From: Lactobacillus amylolyticus DSM 11664 | GTDB lineage: Bacteria > Bacillota > Bacilli > Lactobacillales > Lactobacillaceae | Assembly: GCF_000178475.1 (NCBI RefSeq) | Contig: NZ_ADNY01000049.1 | Location: 1-37,412 of the forward strand | Direction of reading: 5' to 3' | DNA length: 37,412 nt | Translations under genes and position numbers: made by a program | The notes under the pieces: generated by a model | Told to the model about the DNA's origin: nothing | Databases searched by the model: none | What the model saw: only the letters and a program-made list of their open reading frames with translations | Shown: piece after piece, positions 8,509-18,115 of the stretch | Layout of the letters: each line of letters begins with the position of its first letter | Numbering within the stretch: position 1 is the first letter of the stretch

Positions 8509-10080
8509 TTAAGCTCTAAAGTGTTCCTTATCGCCTTCGAGCTCATTGATAACGTTTTGTGCAACAACAATATCAGATGGATATGGCGTATCTACACCGC
8601 GAATCTTTTGGAAGGCATCTGCACCTTTACCACAGATCAAGACAACGTCGTCCTTGCCGGCCATTGCAATCGCATCGTGGATTGCCTTCTTACGGTCAAG
8701 CTCAATTGTTACATCACACTTAGAGTGGTCGATGCCAGAATCAATTTCTTCAGCGATTGACTTAGGATCTTCAAAGCCTGGGTCATCAGTTGTCAAAAAG
8801 GCCTTATCAGCATAAGCCGTCAAACTTTCACTGAATCCTGGACGACGAGAAACGCCCTTGTCACCAGGAGCACCAACAACCACGATAATCTTTGGATTGT
8901 TGAACTCTCTTTTCACGAAGCTCATTAAAGCCATCATTGAAGCCTTATTGTGGGCATAGTCAACAATAACCATTCCATGATCCTTGGTCATTTCAGTTTG
9001 CATTCTGCCTGGAATAGTAACGTGGCGAATTCCCTTAGCACAAGCATCATGACTCATACCTGCAAGACCTGCCCCAATAATTGCGGCAGTAGCGTTGGAT
9101 TCATTAAAGTCACCGATCATTTGCAAAGTGTATTCGCCATTGATTGGCAATTGCTTAGCCTTGTCGCTAACGCAGAACAATTTGAAGCGAGTTTCCCGCA
9201 TATCAGTTTCTTGAGAAGCATATCTAAAGTCAATTGGAACGTTCAACTTTGGATTTTCGAAGTTTTCACTGGCAAATAAGTAAATGCTGTCTGGATTAGT
9301 AGTCGTTGTTGCTGCAGCATAAATTTCGTCAAAGTGATCACTTTCTGCATTGATGATACATTTACGTGAGTTCACCATTAATTGCAACTTGCAGTGCAGA
9401 TAATCCGCAAAGTTAGGGTGTTCATTTGGTCCAATATGGTCTGGGGTAATGTTTAAGAAAAAGCCCAGGTCATAAGTCAAACCGAATACACGATTCTTCT
9501 TGTAAGCTTGACTGGAAACTTCCATTACCAAGTGGGTCATGCCATTATCAACAGCACGGCGCATATCGCGGAACAAGTCCAAACTTTCTGGCGTGGTCAA
9601 ACTTGATTTAAAGCTGTCTTCTGGTCTTCTGCCGACAATATCGTTAACTGAAGAAATAAGAGCGGTGCGGCCACCATTCATTTGGTCAAGCATCCCTTTT
9701 AAGAAGTAAGCAGAAGTTGTTTTACCCTTAGTTCCAGTAAAGGCAACAACGTACAAATCATCTTGTGGGAAACGGAAGAAAGCAGCTGACAAAAGTGCCA
9801 TTGCCTTGGAAACATCACGCACAATTAAGGCATGCATGCCTTTTCCTTCTGGATATGGTTGTTCAGCAACGTAGCAAATAGCACCGTTGTCTTTAGCCAT
9901 TGATAAATACGTTGGTCTGAAACCAGCACCTTTACAGAAAAATAAAGTGTTAGTTTGAATGTCGCGAGAATCGTATGATACGTATTCTATTTTAGTTACG
10001 ACTGCATCTTGAACTGCACTTGATTTTAAAAGGTGGTGTTCCTTCAAAATCAAAATACAGGTGTTTAGAGAAATACTCAT
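8509..10080 (-). CDS. murE: UDP-MurNAc-L-Ala-D-Glu:L-lysine ligase
   Basis: A 523-residue Mur ligase that adds the third amino acid of the peptidoglycan stem peptide. It has the ATP loop GTKGKTT (residues 116-122) and the central DYAHNKASM motif. The specificity loop reads DDPG (432-435) rather than the DNPR of diaminopimelate enzymes, which indicates L-lysine. The frame stays open up to 10236, but that stretch runs into the kinase gene and has no family similarity. The ATG at 10080, with GAGGAG 9 bases upstream, gives the normal length. An extended -10 promoter lies just upstream. The adjacent racemase supplies the cross-bridge amino acid. Confidence 0.95.
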   Translation of the reverse strand: MSISLNTCILILKEHHLLKSSAVQDAVVTKIEYVSYDSRDIQTNTLFFCKGAGFRPTYLSMAKDNGAICYVAEQPYPEGKGMHALIVRDVSKAMALLSAAFFRFPQDDLYVVAFTGTKGKTTSAYFLKGMLDQMNGGRTALISSVNDIVGRRPEDSFKSSLTTPESLDLFRDMRRAVDNGMTHLVMEVSSQAYKKNRVFGLTYDLGFFLNITPDHIGPNEHPNFADYLHCKLQLMVNSRKCIINAESDHFDEIYAAATTTTNPDSIYLFASENFENPKLNVPIDFRYASQETDMRETRFKLFCVSDKAKQLPINGEYTLQMIGDFNESNATAAIIGAGLAGMSHDACAKGIRHVTIPGRMQTEMTKDHGMVIVDYAHNKASMMALMSFVKREFNNPKIIVVVGAPGDKGVSRRPGFSESLTAYADKAFLTTDDPGFEDPKSIAEEIDSGIDHSKCDVTIELDRKKAIHDAIAMAGKDDVVLICGKGADAFQKIRGVDTPYPSDIVVAQNVINELEGDKEHFRA

Positions 10081-10120
10081 TTCTTTATCTCCTCGAATAG
10101 ATCTTATTGTTTCAGTCAAA

Positions 10121-10129
10121 ATTATAACA
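10121..10129 (-). promoter_or_regulatory. Extended -10 promoter of murE
   Basis: On the minus strand TGTTATAAT forms a TGn-TATAAT extended -10, about 40 bases before the murE ATG. No good -35 is seen upstream, as expected for extended -10 promoters. It would start the murE-racD-fruRKA transcript. Confidence 0.7.
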
Positions 10130-10132
10130 CAG

Positions 10133-11287
10133 CTAGTGTTTACTTTTTGCTTTCTCTGGATCAAGCGGCAAACGAATAATAAAACTGGTCCAGTTATCAT
10201 CGGATACACATCTGATGGTTCCGCGGTGCAGATCAACTACACTTTTAGTAATTGAAAGCCCCAGACCGGTTCCGCCTGTTTTGGTATTACGCGAGGTCTC
10301 TACACGGTAAAAACGCTCAAAAATTTTCTTAAGCGAAGCCTTTGGAATCTTGGCTCCATTATTTTCAACCCGCAATTCAACGGTCTGCTTGTTGATCAAA
10401 TTAGCGATCAGCTTGATTTTGGTAGCACCGGTTCCATATTTAAAAGCATTGTTAATTAAATTGTTGTACACCCGGACCAGTTTTTCCGGATCAGCCTTAA
10501 TGGTTAAATCCTTGGGCCGAGATGCAATTTCAAAAGTGATTCCTTTTTTCTCGGCTTCTAGTTCAAAACCCGCTTCAACTTGCTCAAGCATTGAATAAAT
10601 CGGCAATGAAACCAAATTAAGTTTCGTATTGTTGGACTTCAAAGTCGTATATTCAAGCAGATCATTAGCCAAAGACTTCATTTGTTCAGCCTTGGTAAAA
10701 GCAATATTGATGTATTTTTGCTGGTCTTCCTGACTAGCATTGCCGCTTTTAAGCAAACCCAAGTATCCAATAATTGAAGTCAATGGCGTCCGAATATCAT
10801 GCGAAACGTTAGTAATCAATTCATCTTTAGATTGTTCAATCGCTTTTTCTTCATTAATCGAATTGACGGTACTGTCAACCAAAGAGTTAATCGAGTCAAT
10901 TACTCGCTGCAAGTCGGTTCTAACTGCAAAAGGGATCCGATGATCGAAATGACCATCCGCAATATAATGCAGTTCTAAAATGACATGCCGCAGCTGCATT
11001 TGGTGATAGCGTCGGATTAAGCGCCAGTACAAAACGATTAAATCAGCAATCCACATTAAAATAATGAAAAGTCGCTGCCAGGACCAAAGATGATAATTTC
11101 CGGCAAAAGTCATAGTTTTCTTCAGAAAATAAATGCCGTTGACTAAATTTTCATCTTGCAAAATTGCCAAATGAATCAAAATGATGATTGATAGATTCAG
11201 CAGCAGCAACAAAACAATGGTAACTACTCCTTCTGCGAAAAGCTCGCTTTTTTCAGCAGCAGTAAGCTTTACACGCTCTTTTTTCAT
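10133..11287 (-). CDS. Sensor histidine kinase (two-component)
   Basis: A 384-residue membrane kinase. Two membrane helices (about residues 20-43 and 70-90) enclose a short extracellular loop of about 25 residues, so it probably senses something in or at the membrane. A HAMP-like linker follows. The dimerisation helix carries phospho-His163 in SHDIRTPLTS, then come the N box (NNLINNAFKYG), the F box and G box (GGTGLGLS). It is VanS/WalK-like in layout. The ATG lies 3 bases after the stop of the response regulator gene, so the two are one operon. The signal is unknown; lactobacillus pairs of this type often answer cell-wall stress, which is inference. Confidence 0.92.
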   Translation of the reverse strand: MKKERVKLTAAEKSELFAEGVVTIVLLLLLNLSIIILIHLAILQDENLVNGIYFLKKTMTFAGNYHLWSWQRLFIILMWIADLIVLYWRLIRRYHQMQLRHVILELHYIADGHFDHRIPFAVRTDLQRVIDSINSLVDSTVNSINEEKAIEQSKDELITNVSHDIRTPLTSIIGYLGLLKSGNASQEDQQKYINIAFTKAEQMKSLANDLLEYTTLKSNNTKLNLVSLPIYSMLEQVEAGFELEAEKKGITFEIASRPKDLTIKADPEKLVRVYNNLINNAFKYGTGATKIKLIANLINKQTVELRVENNGAKIPKASLKKIFERFYRVETSRNTKTGGTGLGLSITKSVVDLHRGTIRCVSDDNWTSFIIRLPLDPEKAKSKH

Positions 11288-11290
11288 TAA

Positions 11291-11977
11291 CTAGGCCTCT
11301 ACTTTGTAACCTACACCCCAAACAGTTTGAATAACGTCTTCGCCGCCTGTTGCTTTTTGAATCTTGTCACGCAAGTGGGAAACGTGGACCATAACGGTTT
11401 TAGCAGAAACAATTGATTCTTGTTGCCAAACACGTTCGAAAATTTCATCAGCTGAAAATACGCGGTTAGGATGGCTGGCAAGCAAATATAAAATGCCGAA
11501 TTCCAAAGCAGTCAATTGAATTGCCTTGCCATCAATCGTTTTAACTTCGTGTGAATCGCGGTTGATAACTAGTGGTCCAACTTCAAGCACATCCGGTTTT
11601 TCATCTTTAACTTGCTTTTGACTTCTGCGCAGCAATGAACGAACACGCGCCATAACTTCCAGCGGATTGAATGGCTTTGAAACATAATCGTCGGCCCCAG
11701 TGATCAAGCCTTGAATCTTGTCCATGTCGCTTGTCTTAGCAGAAACGACAATAATTGGAATATCGGAATCTTTTCTAACTTCCTTGATAACTTCAATTCC
11801 TGACATATTTGGCATCATAATATCCAAAATCATCAAAGCAATATCAGGGGTTGTGATCAACTTAGTAATTGCTTCTTTGCCACTATAAGCTGCAATTGGC
11901 TCATAGCCTTCGTTTTTTAAATAAATACTCAATAATTCAACGATTTCCTTATCATCATCTACAACTAAGATTTTCAC
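11291..11977 (-). CDS. OmpR-family response regulator
   Basis: A 228-residue regulator. The receiver domain (1-120) has acidic residues Asp7-Asp9, phospho-acceptor Asp52 in MILDIMMP and the switch Lys in SKPFNP. The C-terminal winged helix (about 130-228) ends in VWGVGYKVEA. It is VanR/PhoP-like. The start is GTG at 11975-11977, behind AAAGGGG. It is the first gene of the pair with the kinase. The neighbouring exporter genes upstream end at their own terminator, so control of that exporter by this pair is only a guess. Confidence 0.93.
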   Translation of the reverse strand: MKILVVDDDKEIVELLSIYLKNEGYEPIAAYSGKEAITKLITTPDIALMILDIMMPNMSGIEVIKEVRKDSDIPIIVVSAKTSDMDKIQGLITGADDYVSKPFNPLEVMARVRSLLRRSQKQVKDEKPDVLEVGPLVINRDSHEVKTIDGKAIQLTALEFGILYLLASHPNRVFSADEIFERVWQQESIVSAKTVMVHVSHLRDKIQKATGGEDVIQTVWGVGYKVEA

Positions 11978-12112
11978 GAAGAAAACCCCTTTCTTTTTAA
12001 ACTTAGTTTGTTCTTAAAAAATAATAAAAATAATCCATGTATAGTTTAGCAGACTTGCTTTATTATATTTTACCTATTTTCTAAATAACTAGTTAAACAA
12101 CAGCTTAGTTTT

Positions 12113-12145
12113 AAAGAAAAATAAAAAGAATCCTCATGGATTCTT
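12113..12145 (-). terminator. Terminator of the ABC exporter operon
   Basis: On the minus strand AAGAATCC-ATGA-GGATTCTT (12126-12145) is followed by TTTATTTTTC. It lies 10 bases after the stop of the second exporter gene. Confidence 0.9.
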
Positions 12146-12154
12146 CTTAAATCT

Positions 12155-14023
12155 CTATTTAATTTCTTTCTTGCCAGTGTAGAGCTCGTAGTAGTAACCC
12201 TTTTGCTTAAGAAGCTGTTCATGGTTGCCGGATTCAATGATATGACCGTGATCAAGAACCAAAATCAAATCAGAGTTAACAATTGTCGACAATCTGTGGG
12301 CAATAACGAAACTGGTTCTGCCGGCAAGCAAGTTATCCATCCCAGCTTGAACCATCTTTTCTGTTCGCGTATCAATGCTTGACGTTGCTTCATCAAGGAT
12401 CATTACTGGATCATCAGCGATCATCGCTCTAGCAATACTTAACAGCTGCATCTGTCCTTGTGACAAGTCACCGCCGTTACCGTCAATGACCGTTTCATAA
12501 CCATCATCAAGTTCATGAATAAATTCATCGGCGTGCGACAAACGTGCTGCTTGGTAAACTTCATCATCACTGGCATCAGGATTGCCGAAGCGGATATTAT
12601 CCATAATCGTACCAGTAAACATGTGCGTTTCCTGCAAAACGACTGAAAGTGATTGACGCAAGTCATCCTTTTTAATTTTCTTAATTGGAATCCCGTCATA
12701 AGTAATCTTGCCGGAATCAATTTCGTAGAAACGATTAAGTATGTTGGAAATCGTAGTCTTGCCGGCCCCGGTTTCACCAACTAAAGCAACTTTCATCCCT
12801 GGCTTGGCATCGATATTGATATCATGCAAAATCTGCTTTTCAGGTACATATGAGAGGTTCACATGATCAAAGACAATGTGACCGCGAACTGGCACTTTCT
12901 TCGTTGTGCCATCTGCTTGTGGAACATTCCAATTCCAGGCGCCTTCAACGTCATCATCTTTAGAAATAGTAACAACGCCATCGTCTTCTTCAACCGGTTC
13001 ATCTTCTAACTGGAAGATTCTTCTGGCACCGGCCAAAGCCATGACGATTGAGTTCAACTGCTGTGAAATCTGCGCAATTGGCTGAGTAAATTGTCTTGAT
13101 AATTGCAAGAAGGAAGCAATTGCACCCAGTGTTAATGGAGCCCAATTGTTAATAGCAGCTGCCCCACCAAAGATTGCGATTAAAACATAGAGCAAGTTAC
13201 CCATGTTACCCATGATTGGGAACAAAACTGTGGCATAGGTGTTAGCCTTGCCTGAAGCCTGACGCAATTCTTCGTTATAAACGTCAAAGCCTTCCCTGGT
13301 TTCTGGCTCATGAGAAAAGACCTTGATAACCTTTAACCCATTAAGCATTTCTTCGCTATAACCATTGATTTGACCCAACTTGTTCTGCTGTACTTGGAAG
13401 TAGTGGCTGGATTTTTTAGTTAAGAAACGAACGATTCCGATAGAGAGGGCGAAGATGATCATTGAGAAGATGGTCAATTGCCAACTCAAACTAAACATGG
13501 CTGCGATAACGAAGATTAAAATCAAAATCGAATTGGTAAATTGCGGAATTGACTGTGAAATCATCTGCATCAAGGTATCAATATCGTTGGTGTAACGAGA
13601 CATGATATCGCCGTAATCATTTTGGTCGAAATAAGAAATCGGCAAATGCTCCATGTGAGTGAACATGTTGTTACGAACCCGGAATTGAACCTTCTGCCCT
13701 AAAATCCCCATCAAAACGGTAAAGAGATAGTTTGAAATAAAACCAATTGCATAAATTCCAAACATTACCGCGATCGCATATGCAAGGGGACCATAATTAG
13801 GAGCTTGACCCTGCTGCACTTCTTTTAATAAAGGCGTGATGTAGTCGTTAATCAAACGCTCAATAAAAAGCGTCCCGATAACATTGGCTCCGGCCGCCAA
13901 AATAATTGTGACCAGCGCGGTGAAGAACATCCATGGACTAGTAGTAACGACTAATTTAAGCAAACGGGCTAAAGTCTTGGAACGATATCCCTTCATTTCA
14001 TTTTTGCTGATAGTTTGATCCAA
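12155..14023 (-). CDS. Heterodimeric ABC exporter subunit (consensus Walker B, degenerate signature)
   Basis: A 622-residue half-transporter: a six-helix membrane domain (about 1-340), then an ATPase domain. Walker A is GETGAGKTT (416-424), and the catalytic Glu545 in MILDE is present. The signature is LSQGQ (520-524) instead of LSGGQ. Together with the preceding gene it forms a LmrCD/BmrCD-type multidrug or lipid exporter, in which one of two ATP sites is catalytically weak. An insert of about 25 residues with an Asp-rich patch (346-372) precedes the ATPase domain. The start is TTG behind GGGGTGA, 12 bases after the partner gene. The substrate is unknown. Confidence 0.92.
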   Translation of the reverse strand: MDQTISKNEMKGYRSKTLARLLKLVVTTSPWMFFTALVTIILAAGANVIGTLFIERLINDYITPLLKEVQQGQAPNYGPLAYAIAVMFGIYAIGFISNYLFTVLMGILGQKVQFRVRNNMFTHMEHLPISYFDQNDYGDIMSRYTNDIDTLMQMISQSIPQFTNSILILIFVIAAMFSLSWQLTIFSMIIFALSIGIVRFLTKKSSHYFQVQQNKLGQINGYSEEMLNGLKVIKVFSHEPETREGFDVYNEELRQASGKANTYATVLFPIMGNMGNLLYVLIAIFGGAAAINNWAPLTLGAIASFLQLSRQFTQPIAQISQQLNSIVMALAGARRIFQLEDEPVEEDDGVVTISKDDDVEGAWNWNVPQADGTTKKVPVRGHIVFDHVNLSYVPEKQILHDINIDAKPGMKVALVGETGAGKTTISNILNRFYEIDSGKITYDGIPIKKIKKDDLRQSLSVVLQETHMFTGTIMDNIRFGNPDASDDEVYQAARLSHADEFIHELDDGYETVIDGNGGDLSQGQMQLLSIARAMIADDPVMILDEATSSIDTRTEKMVQAGMDNLLAGRTSFVIAHRLSTIVNSDLILVLDHGHIIESGNHEQLLKQKGYYYELYTGKKEIK

Positions 14024-14035
14024 AATTAGTCACCC

Positions 14036-15760
14036 CTACTTTCCAGTTTCTTCTTGGAACTTGGCAATTGAACTGTACAATTGGTTGCGTTTGAGCAATT
14101 CCTCGTGAGTTCCGATATCTTCAATCTTACCGTGATTCATAACGATGATTCTGTCAGCATCCTTAATTGAAACAATTCTTTGAGAAATGATAATCTTAGT
14201 CGTTTCTGGCATATCTTTAGCCAATGACTCTCTGATTTCACGTTCAGTATTTGTATCAACAGCTGAAGTTGAATCATCCAAGATCAAAATCTTTGGTTTC
14301 TTCAAAAGCGCACGAGCAATGGTAATTCTTTGCTTCTGACCACCAGAAACGTTGTTACCGCCCTGTTCAACCATTGTGTCATAACCGTCAGGCATTTCAC
14401 GAATGAAGCCATCAGCATGCGCAATCTTTGCGGCTGCAACTACTTCTTCATCAGTTGCGTTTTCGTTACCCCACTTCAGGTTTTCCTTTACCGTGCCAGA
14501 GAACAAAACATTGTTTTGCAAAACCATCGCAACATTGTCACGCAAAGCTTTCAAATCATAGGACTTAACATTATGACCTGCAACTCTAACGGCACCTGAA
14601 GTTACATCATACAATCTTGGAATCATTGAAACCAAGGTTGATTTTGATGAACCAGTTTCACCAATAATTCCGATCGTTTCACCAGGACTAATTCGTAAAT
14701 TGATATCATTTAATGCTAAGGCCTTATCATCAGGATTATATTTGAAGTTTACATGATCAAAAACAATTTCGCCGTTAGTTACGTTCTCAACTGGTTTTCT
14801 TGGATTTTCAATTGCTGGTTTTTCTTCAATTACGTCAGCAATTCTGCGACCACTAGCTCCAGAAATAATCAACTGGGTAGCAATCATGGCTAAGATATTC
14901 AAACTGAACAAAACTGAATTGGAGTAAGAGAACATTGAAACCAATTGACCGGTTTGCAAAGTTCCACCAACAATTTCCTTAGCACCAAACCAACAAATGG
15001 CTAATGTAGCAATGTTTAAGATCGCTGCAACGACCAAGGAGTTTAATGAAATAATTTTTTGTGCAGTTGAGAATAGCTTGTAAATGAAGCCGGAAGACTT
15101 TTCAAATTTCGCAATTTGTGATTCTTCTTGAACATAGGTCTTAACTTCACGAATACCACGAACATTTTCACGAACAACTTGGTTCATCTTGTCGTAACCC
15201 TTGAAGATCCGTGGGAAGTATGGGTATGCACCACGAATAATTAAGGCCAAAATAATGACGAAGATTGGCGCAATTACTAAGAAAATTAACGACAATCTCG
15301 GACTGATGATGACTGACATGACTACTGAAACAATCAGCATCATTGGTGCTCTAACGGCAATTCTGATAATAATCTGATATGCCAGCTGCACGTTGTTAAC
15401 GTCAGTCGTCAAACGGGTTACCAAACTTGAACTTGAAAATTTGTCAATATTTTCAAAAGCGTAATCTAGTATGTGATAAAACATGTCTTTACGCAAATTA
15501 GCAGCAAAACCAGCAGCAGCATGTGCTGCAACATAACTGGCACTTGCCCCGAGAAACAAGGAAACAATTGTAATACCTAATAAGATCAAGCCCCACTTAG
15601 TGATATAAGGCATGTTTCCTTTCATAATTCCTTTATCAATCAAATTCCCTACCAAATATGGAATCAGCATTTCAATGATAACTTCACCGATAACACATAA
15701 CGGTGACAGCAAGGAAAGTTTTTTATACTGCCGAATCGATTTACTCAGCGTTTTAATCAA
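14036..15760 (-). CDS. Heterodimeric ABC exporter subunit (degenerate catalytic site)
   Basis: A 574-residue half-transporter with six membrane helices and an ATPase domain. Walker A is GETGSSKS (367-374), with Ser in place of the last Gly. The signature VSGGQ (471-475) is intact. The residue after Walker B is Asp496 instead of the catalytic Glu (ILILDD). That is the mark of the non-hydrolysing partner in LmrC/BmrC/TM287-type exporters, and its weak site pairs with the degenerate LSQGQ of the partner. The start is TTG at 15758-15760, behind AGGAGGG. It is the first gene of a two-gene operon. Multidrug or membrane-lipid export is likely from the family; nothing here narrows it. Confidence 0.92.
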   Translation of the reverse strand: MIKTLSKSIRQYKKLSLLSPLCVIGEVIIEMLIPYLVGNLIDKGIMKGNMPYITKWGLILLGITIVSLFLGASASYVAAHAAAGFAANLRKDMFYHILDYAFENIDKFSSSSLVTRLTTDVNNVQLAYQIIIRIAVRAPMMLIVSVVMSVIISPRLSLIFLVIAPIFVIILALIIRGAYPYFPRIFKGYDKMNQVVRENVRGIREVKTYVQEESQIAKFEKSSGFIYKLFSTAQKIISLNSLVVAAILNIATLAICWFGAKEIVGGTLQTGQLVSMFSYSNSVLFSLNILAMIATQLIISGASGRRIADVIEEKPAIENPRKPVENVTNGEIVFDHVNFKYNPDDKALALNDINLRISPGETIGIIGETGSSKSTLVSMIPRLYDVTSGAVRVAGHNVKSYDLKALRDNVAMVLQNNVLFSGTVKENLKWGNENATDEEVVAAAKIAHADGFIREMPDGYDTMVEQGGNNVSGGQKQRITIARALLKKPKILILDDSTSAVDTNTEREIRESLAKDMPETTKIIISQRIVSIKDADRIIVMNHGKIEDIGTHEELLKRNQLYSSIAKFQEETGK

Positions 15761-15803
15761 TTAAAGCCCTCCTTTACGTGAAAACGATCGCAAATACAAC
15801 TTT

Positions 15804-15841
15804 AAAAAAGGATAAATGAGGAAACTTATTTATCCTTTTTT
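15804..15841. terminator. Terminator after the ychF-DUF1129 genes
   Basis: A long stem, AAAAAAGGATAAATGAG (15804-15820) with CTTATTTATCCTTTTTT (15825-15841), closes on a GAAA loop, with one G-T pair. T and A runs at both ends allow either direction. It ends the minus-strand transcript of the DUF1129 gene and insulates the exporter operon. Confidence 0.9.
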
Positions 15842-15886
15842 AAAAGACATATGTTTAGTTTATACCTATTTTTAATAAATTTCACA

Positions 15887-16675
15887 TTATTTGCTTTTAC
15901 CACTTTGTGGATTTGGCATAAAAACAGAACCTGTAATGTGATAGTACTTTCTAAAGTAGTAACGGCCAGCGAAGGCAATTACGGCAATAATCAAGTATGC
16001 AATTCCTGGCAAGACCGGATTAATTACCTTAAAGATTGGCAACATGAAGATGCCCATCAGAACGAATAAACCAACAACAAAGAGTGCGGAAATACCCAAT
16101 AATTTTGGCCAGGACATCTTTGGACGGCGGTTGTCCTTAGATTTTGGCATCGTCCATTCATTGTATTTAGCCCAGAATACACCAAGCAAAATACAAAATA
16201 CCAAAATAGTTAAGACACCATTTTGCGTACTTTGAATCTTGGTATTAAAAATTCCCATCAAACCATAAAAGGCAGTGAAAGTTCCTAACCAAAGCAAAGT
16301 AGAGTCTGTTGCTCTTTGCCAAAATGGAATATCCATCAATGTTTTTGGCTTTTCTTCAGGGTGAAGAATTTGTTCAGCCTTAATAGATGGTGAAGCCATA
16401 TAAAGGTCATTAGCTGGCTGACCGCGACGCTGAGCAATAATGATTTCTGGCAATAATTGGTCAACGCGTGCGGCAGCATCGTCAGCATTCATATTGCCTT
16501 GCTTTTCCAACTCTTTTTGCAAACGGAAAACGTAATCTGAATTTTTATTGCTGAGCTTGGTTCTTAATTCTGCAGATGACATGTTCTTGATTTCGTCAGC
16601 CTCAGTTTTTGCCTTTAATTTTGCTTGCTTTTCTTGATCGATTCTTGCAGTATTTTCTTTTTTCTCTTCTGCCAT
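15887..16675 (-). CDS. DUF1129-family membrane protein
   Basis: A 262-residue protein. The first 110 residues are cytosolic, charged and helical (Lys/Glu/Ala-rich start), and four membrane segments follow between about 125 and 250. The layout fits the DUF1129 family, often found beside ychF and the parB cluster in lactobacilli. Its function is not known. It follows ychF by 8 bases and shares its transcript, ending at the strong terminator. The short basic tail after the last helix would face the cytosol. Confidence 0.82.
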   Translation of the reverse strand: MAEEKKENTARIDQEKQAKLKAKTEADEIKNMSSAELRTKLSNKNSDYVFRLQKELEKQGNMNADDAAARVDQLLPEIIIAQRRGQPANDLYMASPSIKAEQILHPEEKPKTLMDIPFWQRATDSTLLWLGTFTAFYGLMGIFNTKIQSTQNGVLTILVFCILLGVFWAKYNEWTMPKSKDNRRPKMSWPKLLGISALFVVGLFVLMGIFMLPIFKVINPVLPGIAYLIIAVIAFAGRYYFRKYYHITGSVFMPNPQSGKSK

Positions 16676-16683
16676 TTTATCTC

Positions 16684-17784
16684 CTAGACATTGAATCTAA
16701 ATTCAATAATGTCACCGTCTTGAACCACGTAATCCTTACCTTCAAGACGAAGCTTACCTGCTTCCTTAACCTTTTGCATTGTTTCAAGCTTATCTAAGTC
16801 ATCGAATGAAACAACTTCGGCACGAATAAATCCACGTTCAAAGTCAGAGTGAATAATTCCGGCAACTTGTGGTGCCTTCATTCCTTGATGGAAAGTCCAA
16901 GCACGGGTTTCTGGACCACCAGCAGTAAAGAATGTTCTAAGGCCTAAAATATGGTAAGCAGCACGAATCAAACAGTTCAAGCCTGGTTCTTTAACGCCTT
17001 CCATTTCAAGCATTTCTTGCTTTTCATCACCATCAAGACCAGCGATTTGTTCTTCAGCAGATGCGGAAATACCTAAAGCTTCAGCACCTTCACTTTCAGC
17101 ATGCTTCTTAACGATTTGGAAGTATTTGTCGCTTTCTGGATCAGCCATTGAACTTTCAGCAATATTTGCAACATAGATAACTGGCTTAGCAGTAAGCAAG
17201 AACAAGCCTTTAACAATCTTTTGTTCATCCTTGTTGAAGTCGATTGAACGAGCAGCCTTGCCTTCTTCCAAAACTGGCTTTAATTTTTCAAGCACAGCCA
17301 TTTCAGCCTTAGCTTCCCTATCGCCTTGTTGAGCAATTTTCTTAACCTTGCCGATTCTGCGGTTAACAGCATCAAGGTCGGCAATTGCTAATTCCAAGTT
17401 AATGGTATTGATATCTTCCTCTGGATCAACCTTGCCAGTTACAGAAGTGATGTTGTCATCGTCAAAGGCACGAACAACGTGAATAATCGCATCTGTTTGA
17501 CGAATGTTTTCAAGGAACTTGTTACCAAGACCTTCACCCTTTGAAGCGCCTTTTACCAAACCAGCAATATCAGTAAATTCAAAAGTAGTGTGTACGATCT
17601 TCTTAGCAGGAATCAATTCTTGAATTCTAGCTAAACGTTCATCAGGAACTTCAACCATCCCAACATTTGGTTCAATAGTAGCGAATGGATAGTTGGCCAT
17701 TTCAGCTCCAGCTTTAGTGATTGCGTTAAACAAAGTTGACTTACCAACGTTTGGCAAACCAACAATACCAGCAGTTAATGCCAT
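16684..17784 (-). CDS. ychF: Redox-regulated ATPase/GTPase YchF (Obg family)
   Basis: A 366-residue Obg-family P-loop protein. The P loop is GLPNVGKST (9-17). The usual NKxD base-recognition motif is replaced by NIAES, which in YchF/OLA1 favours ATP. The C-terminal TGS domain ends with the [18 protein letters not shown] stretch. It binds ribosomes and is linked to stress response and translation. It follows the DUF951 gene after a 70-base gap and is coupled to the DUF1129 gene downstream. The assignment is firm, as this is one of the most conserved bacterial proteins. Confidence 0.97.
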   Translation of the reverse strand: MALTAGIVGLPNVGKSTLFNAITKAGAEMANYPFATIEPNVGMVEVPDERLARIQELIPAKKIVHTTFEFTDIAGLVKGASKGEGLGNKFLENIRQTDAIIHVVRAFDDDNITSVTGKVDPEEDINTINLELAIADLDAVNRRIGKVKKIAQQGDREAKAEMAVLEKLKPVLEEGKAARSIDFNKDEQKIVKGLFLLTAKPVIYVANIAESSMADPESDKYFQIVKKHAESEGAEALGISASAEEQIAGLDGDEKQEMLEMEGVKEPGLNCLIRAAYHILGLRTFFTAGGPETRAWTFHQGMKAPQVAGIIHSDFERGFIRAEVVSFDDLDKLETMQKVKEAGKLRLEGKDYVVQDGDIIEFRFNV

Positions 17785-17854
17785 TTTTATCCTCGTTTTC
17801 TTTATCTAAAATTTTCTTATATCTATACTTTATAACAATTATTGCCTTTTTGTC

Positions 17855-18115
17855 TTAAAAGTTTGGCCGACGCAGGTTTTCTTTTGGCAAATAAAATTCT
17901 TTCTTTTTATTCACCGGATCATTTGCCTTTGTCAAAACTTTTTTAAGCTTGCGATTAAACTCTGCGCGTGGCATCATAATCGTCCGTCCACAGCCTAAAC
18001 ATTTGAGCCGGATATCTGCACCTAAACGCATGATTTCCCAATTATTTTTTTGACAAGCATGTGGCTTTTTCATTTGAACCGTGTCAGCCAAAGCATATTC
18101 TTCATTTTTAATCAT
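17855..18115 (-). CDS. DUF951 family small zinc-ribbon-like protein
   Basis: An 86-residue protein of the DUF951 family, recognisable from MKKPHACQKN, the NNWEIMRLGADIRLKC stretch and the CLGCG pair. The cysteines and His may bind a metal. The family is nearly always next to parB or ychF, and its function is unknown. Here CQKN replaces the usual CGxN. I place the start at the ATG at 18113-18115, which overlaps the end of parB by 8 bases (ATGATTAA), implying coupling. A TTG three codons earlier (18124) is possible, but neither has a good ribosome site of its own. Confidence 0.88.
   Translation of the reverse strand: MIKNEEYALADTVQMKKPHACQKNNWEIMRLGADIRLKCLGCGRTIMMPRAEFNRKLKKVLTKANDPVNKKKEFYLPKENLRRPNF

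Noticed and set aside
10081..10236. N-terminal extension of murE
   Set aside because: It overlaps the kinase gene, crosses the promoter, and the inner ATG has the good ribosome site and gives normal length.
15851..16069. Small + strand open frame over the DUF1129 gene end
   Set aside because: Antisense to the coding end and the terminator; no ribosome site.
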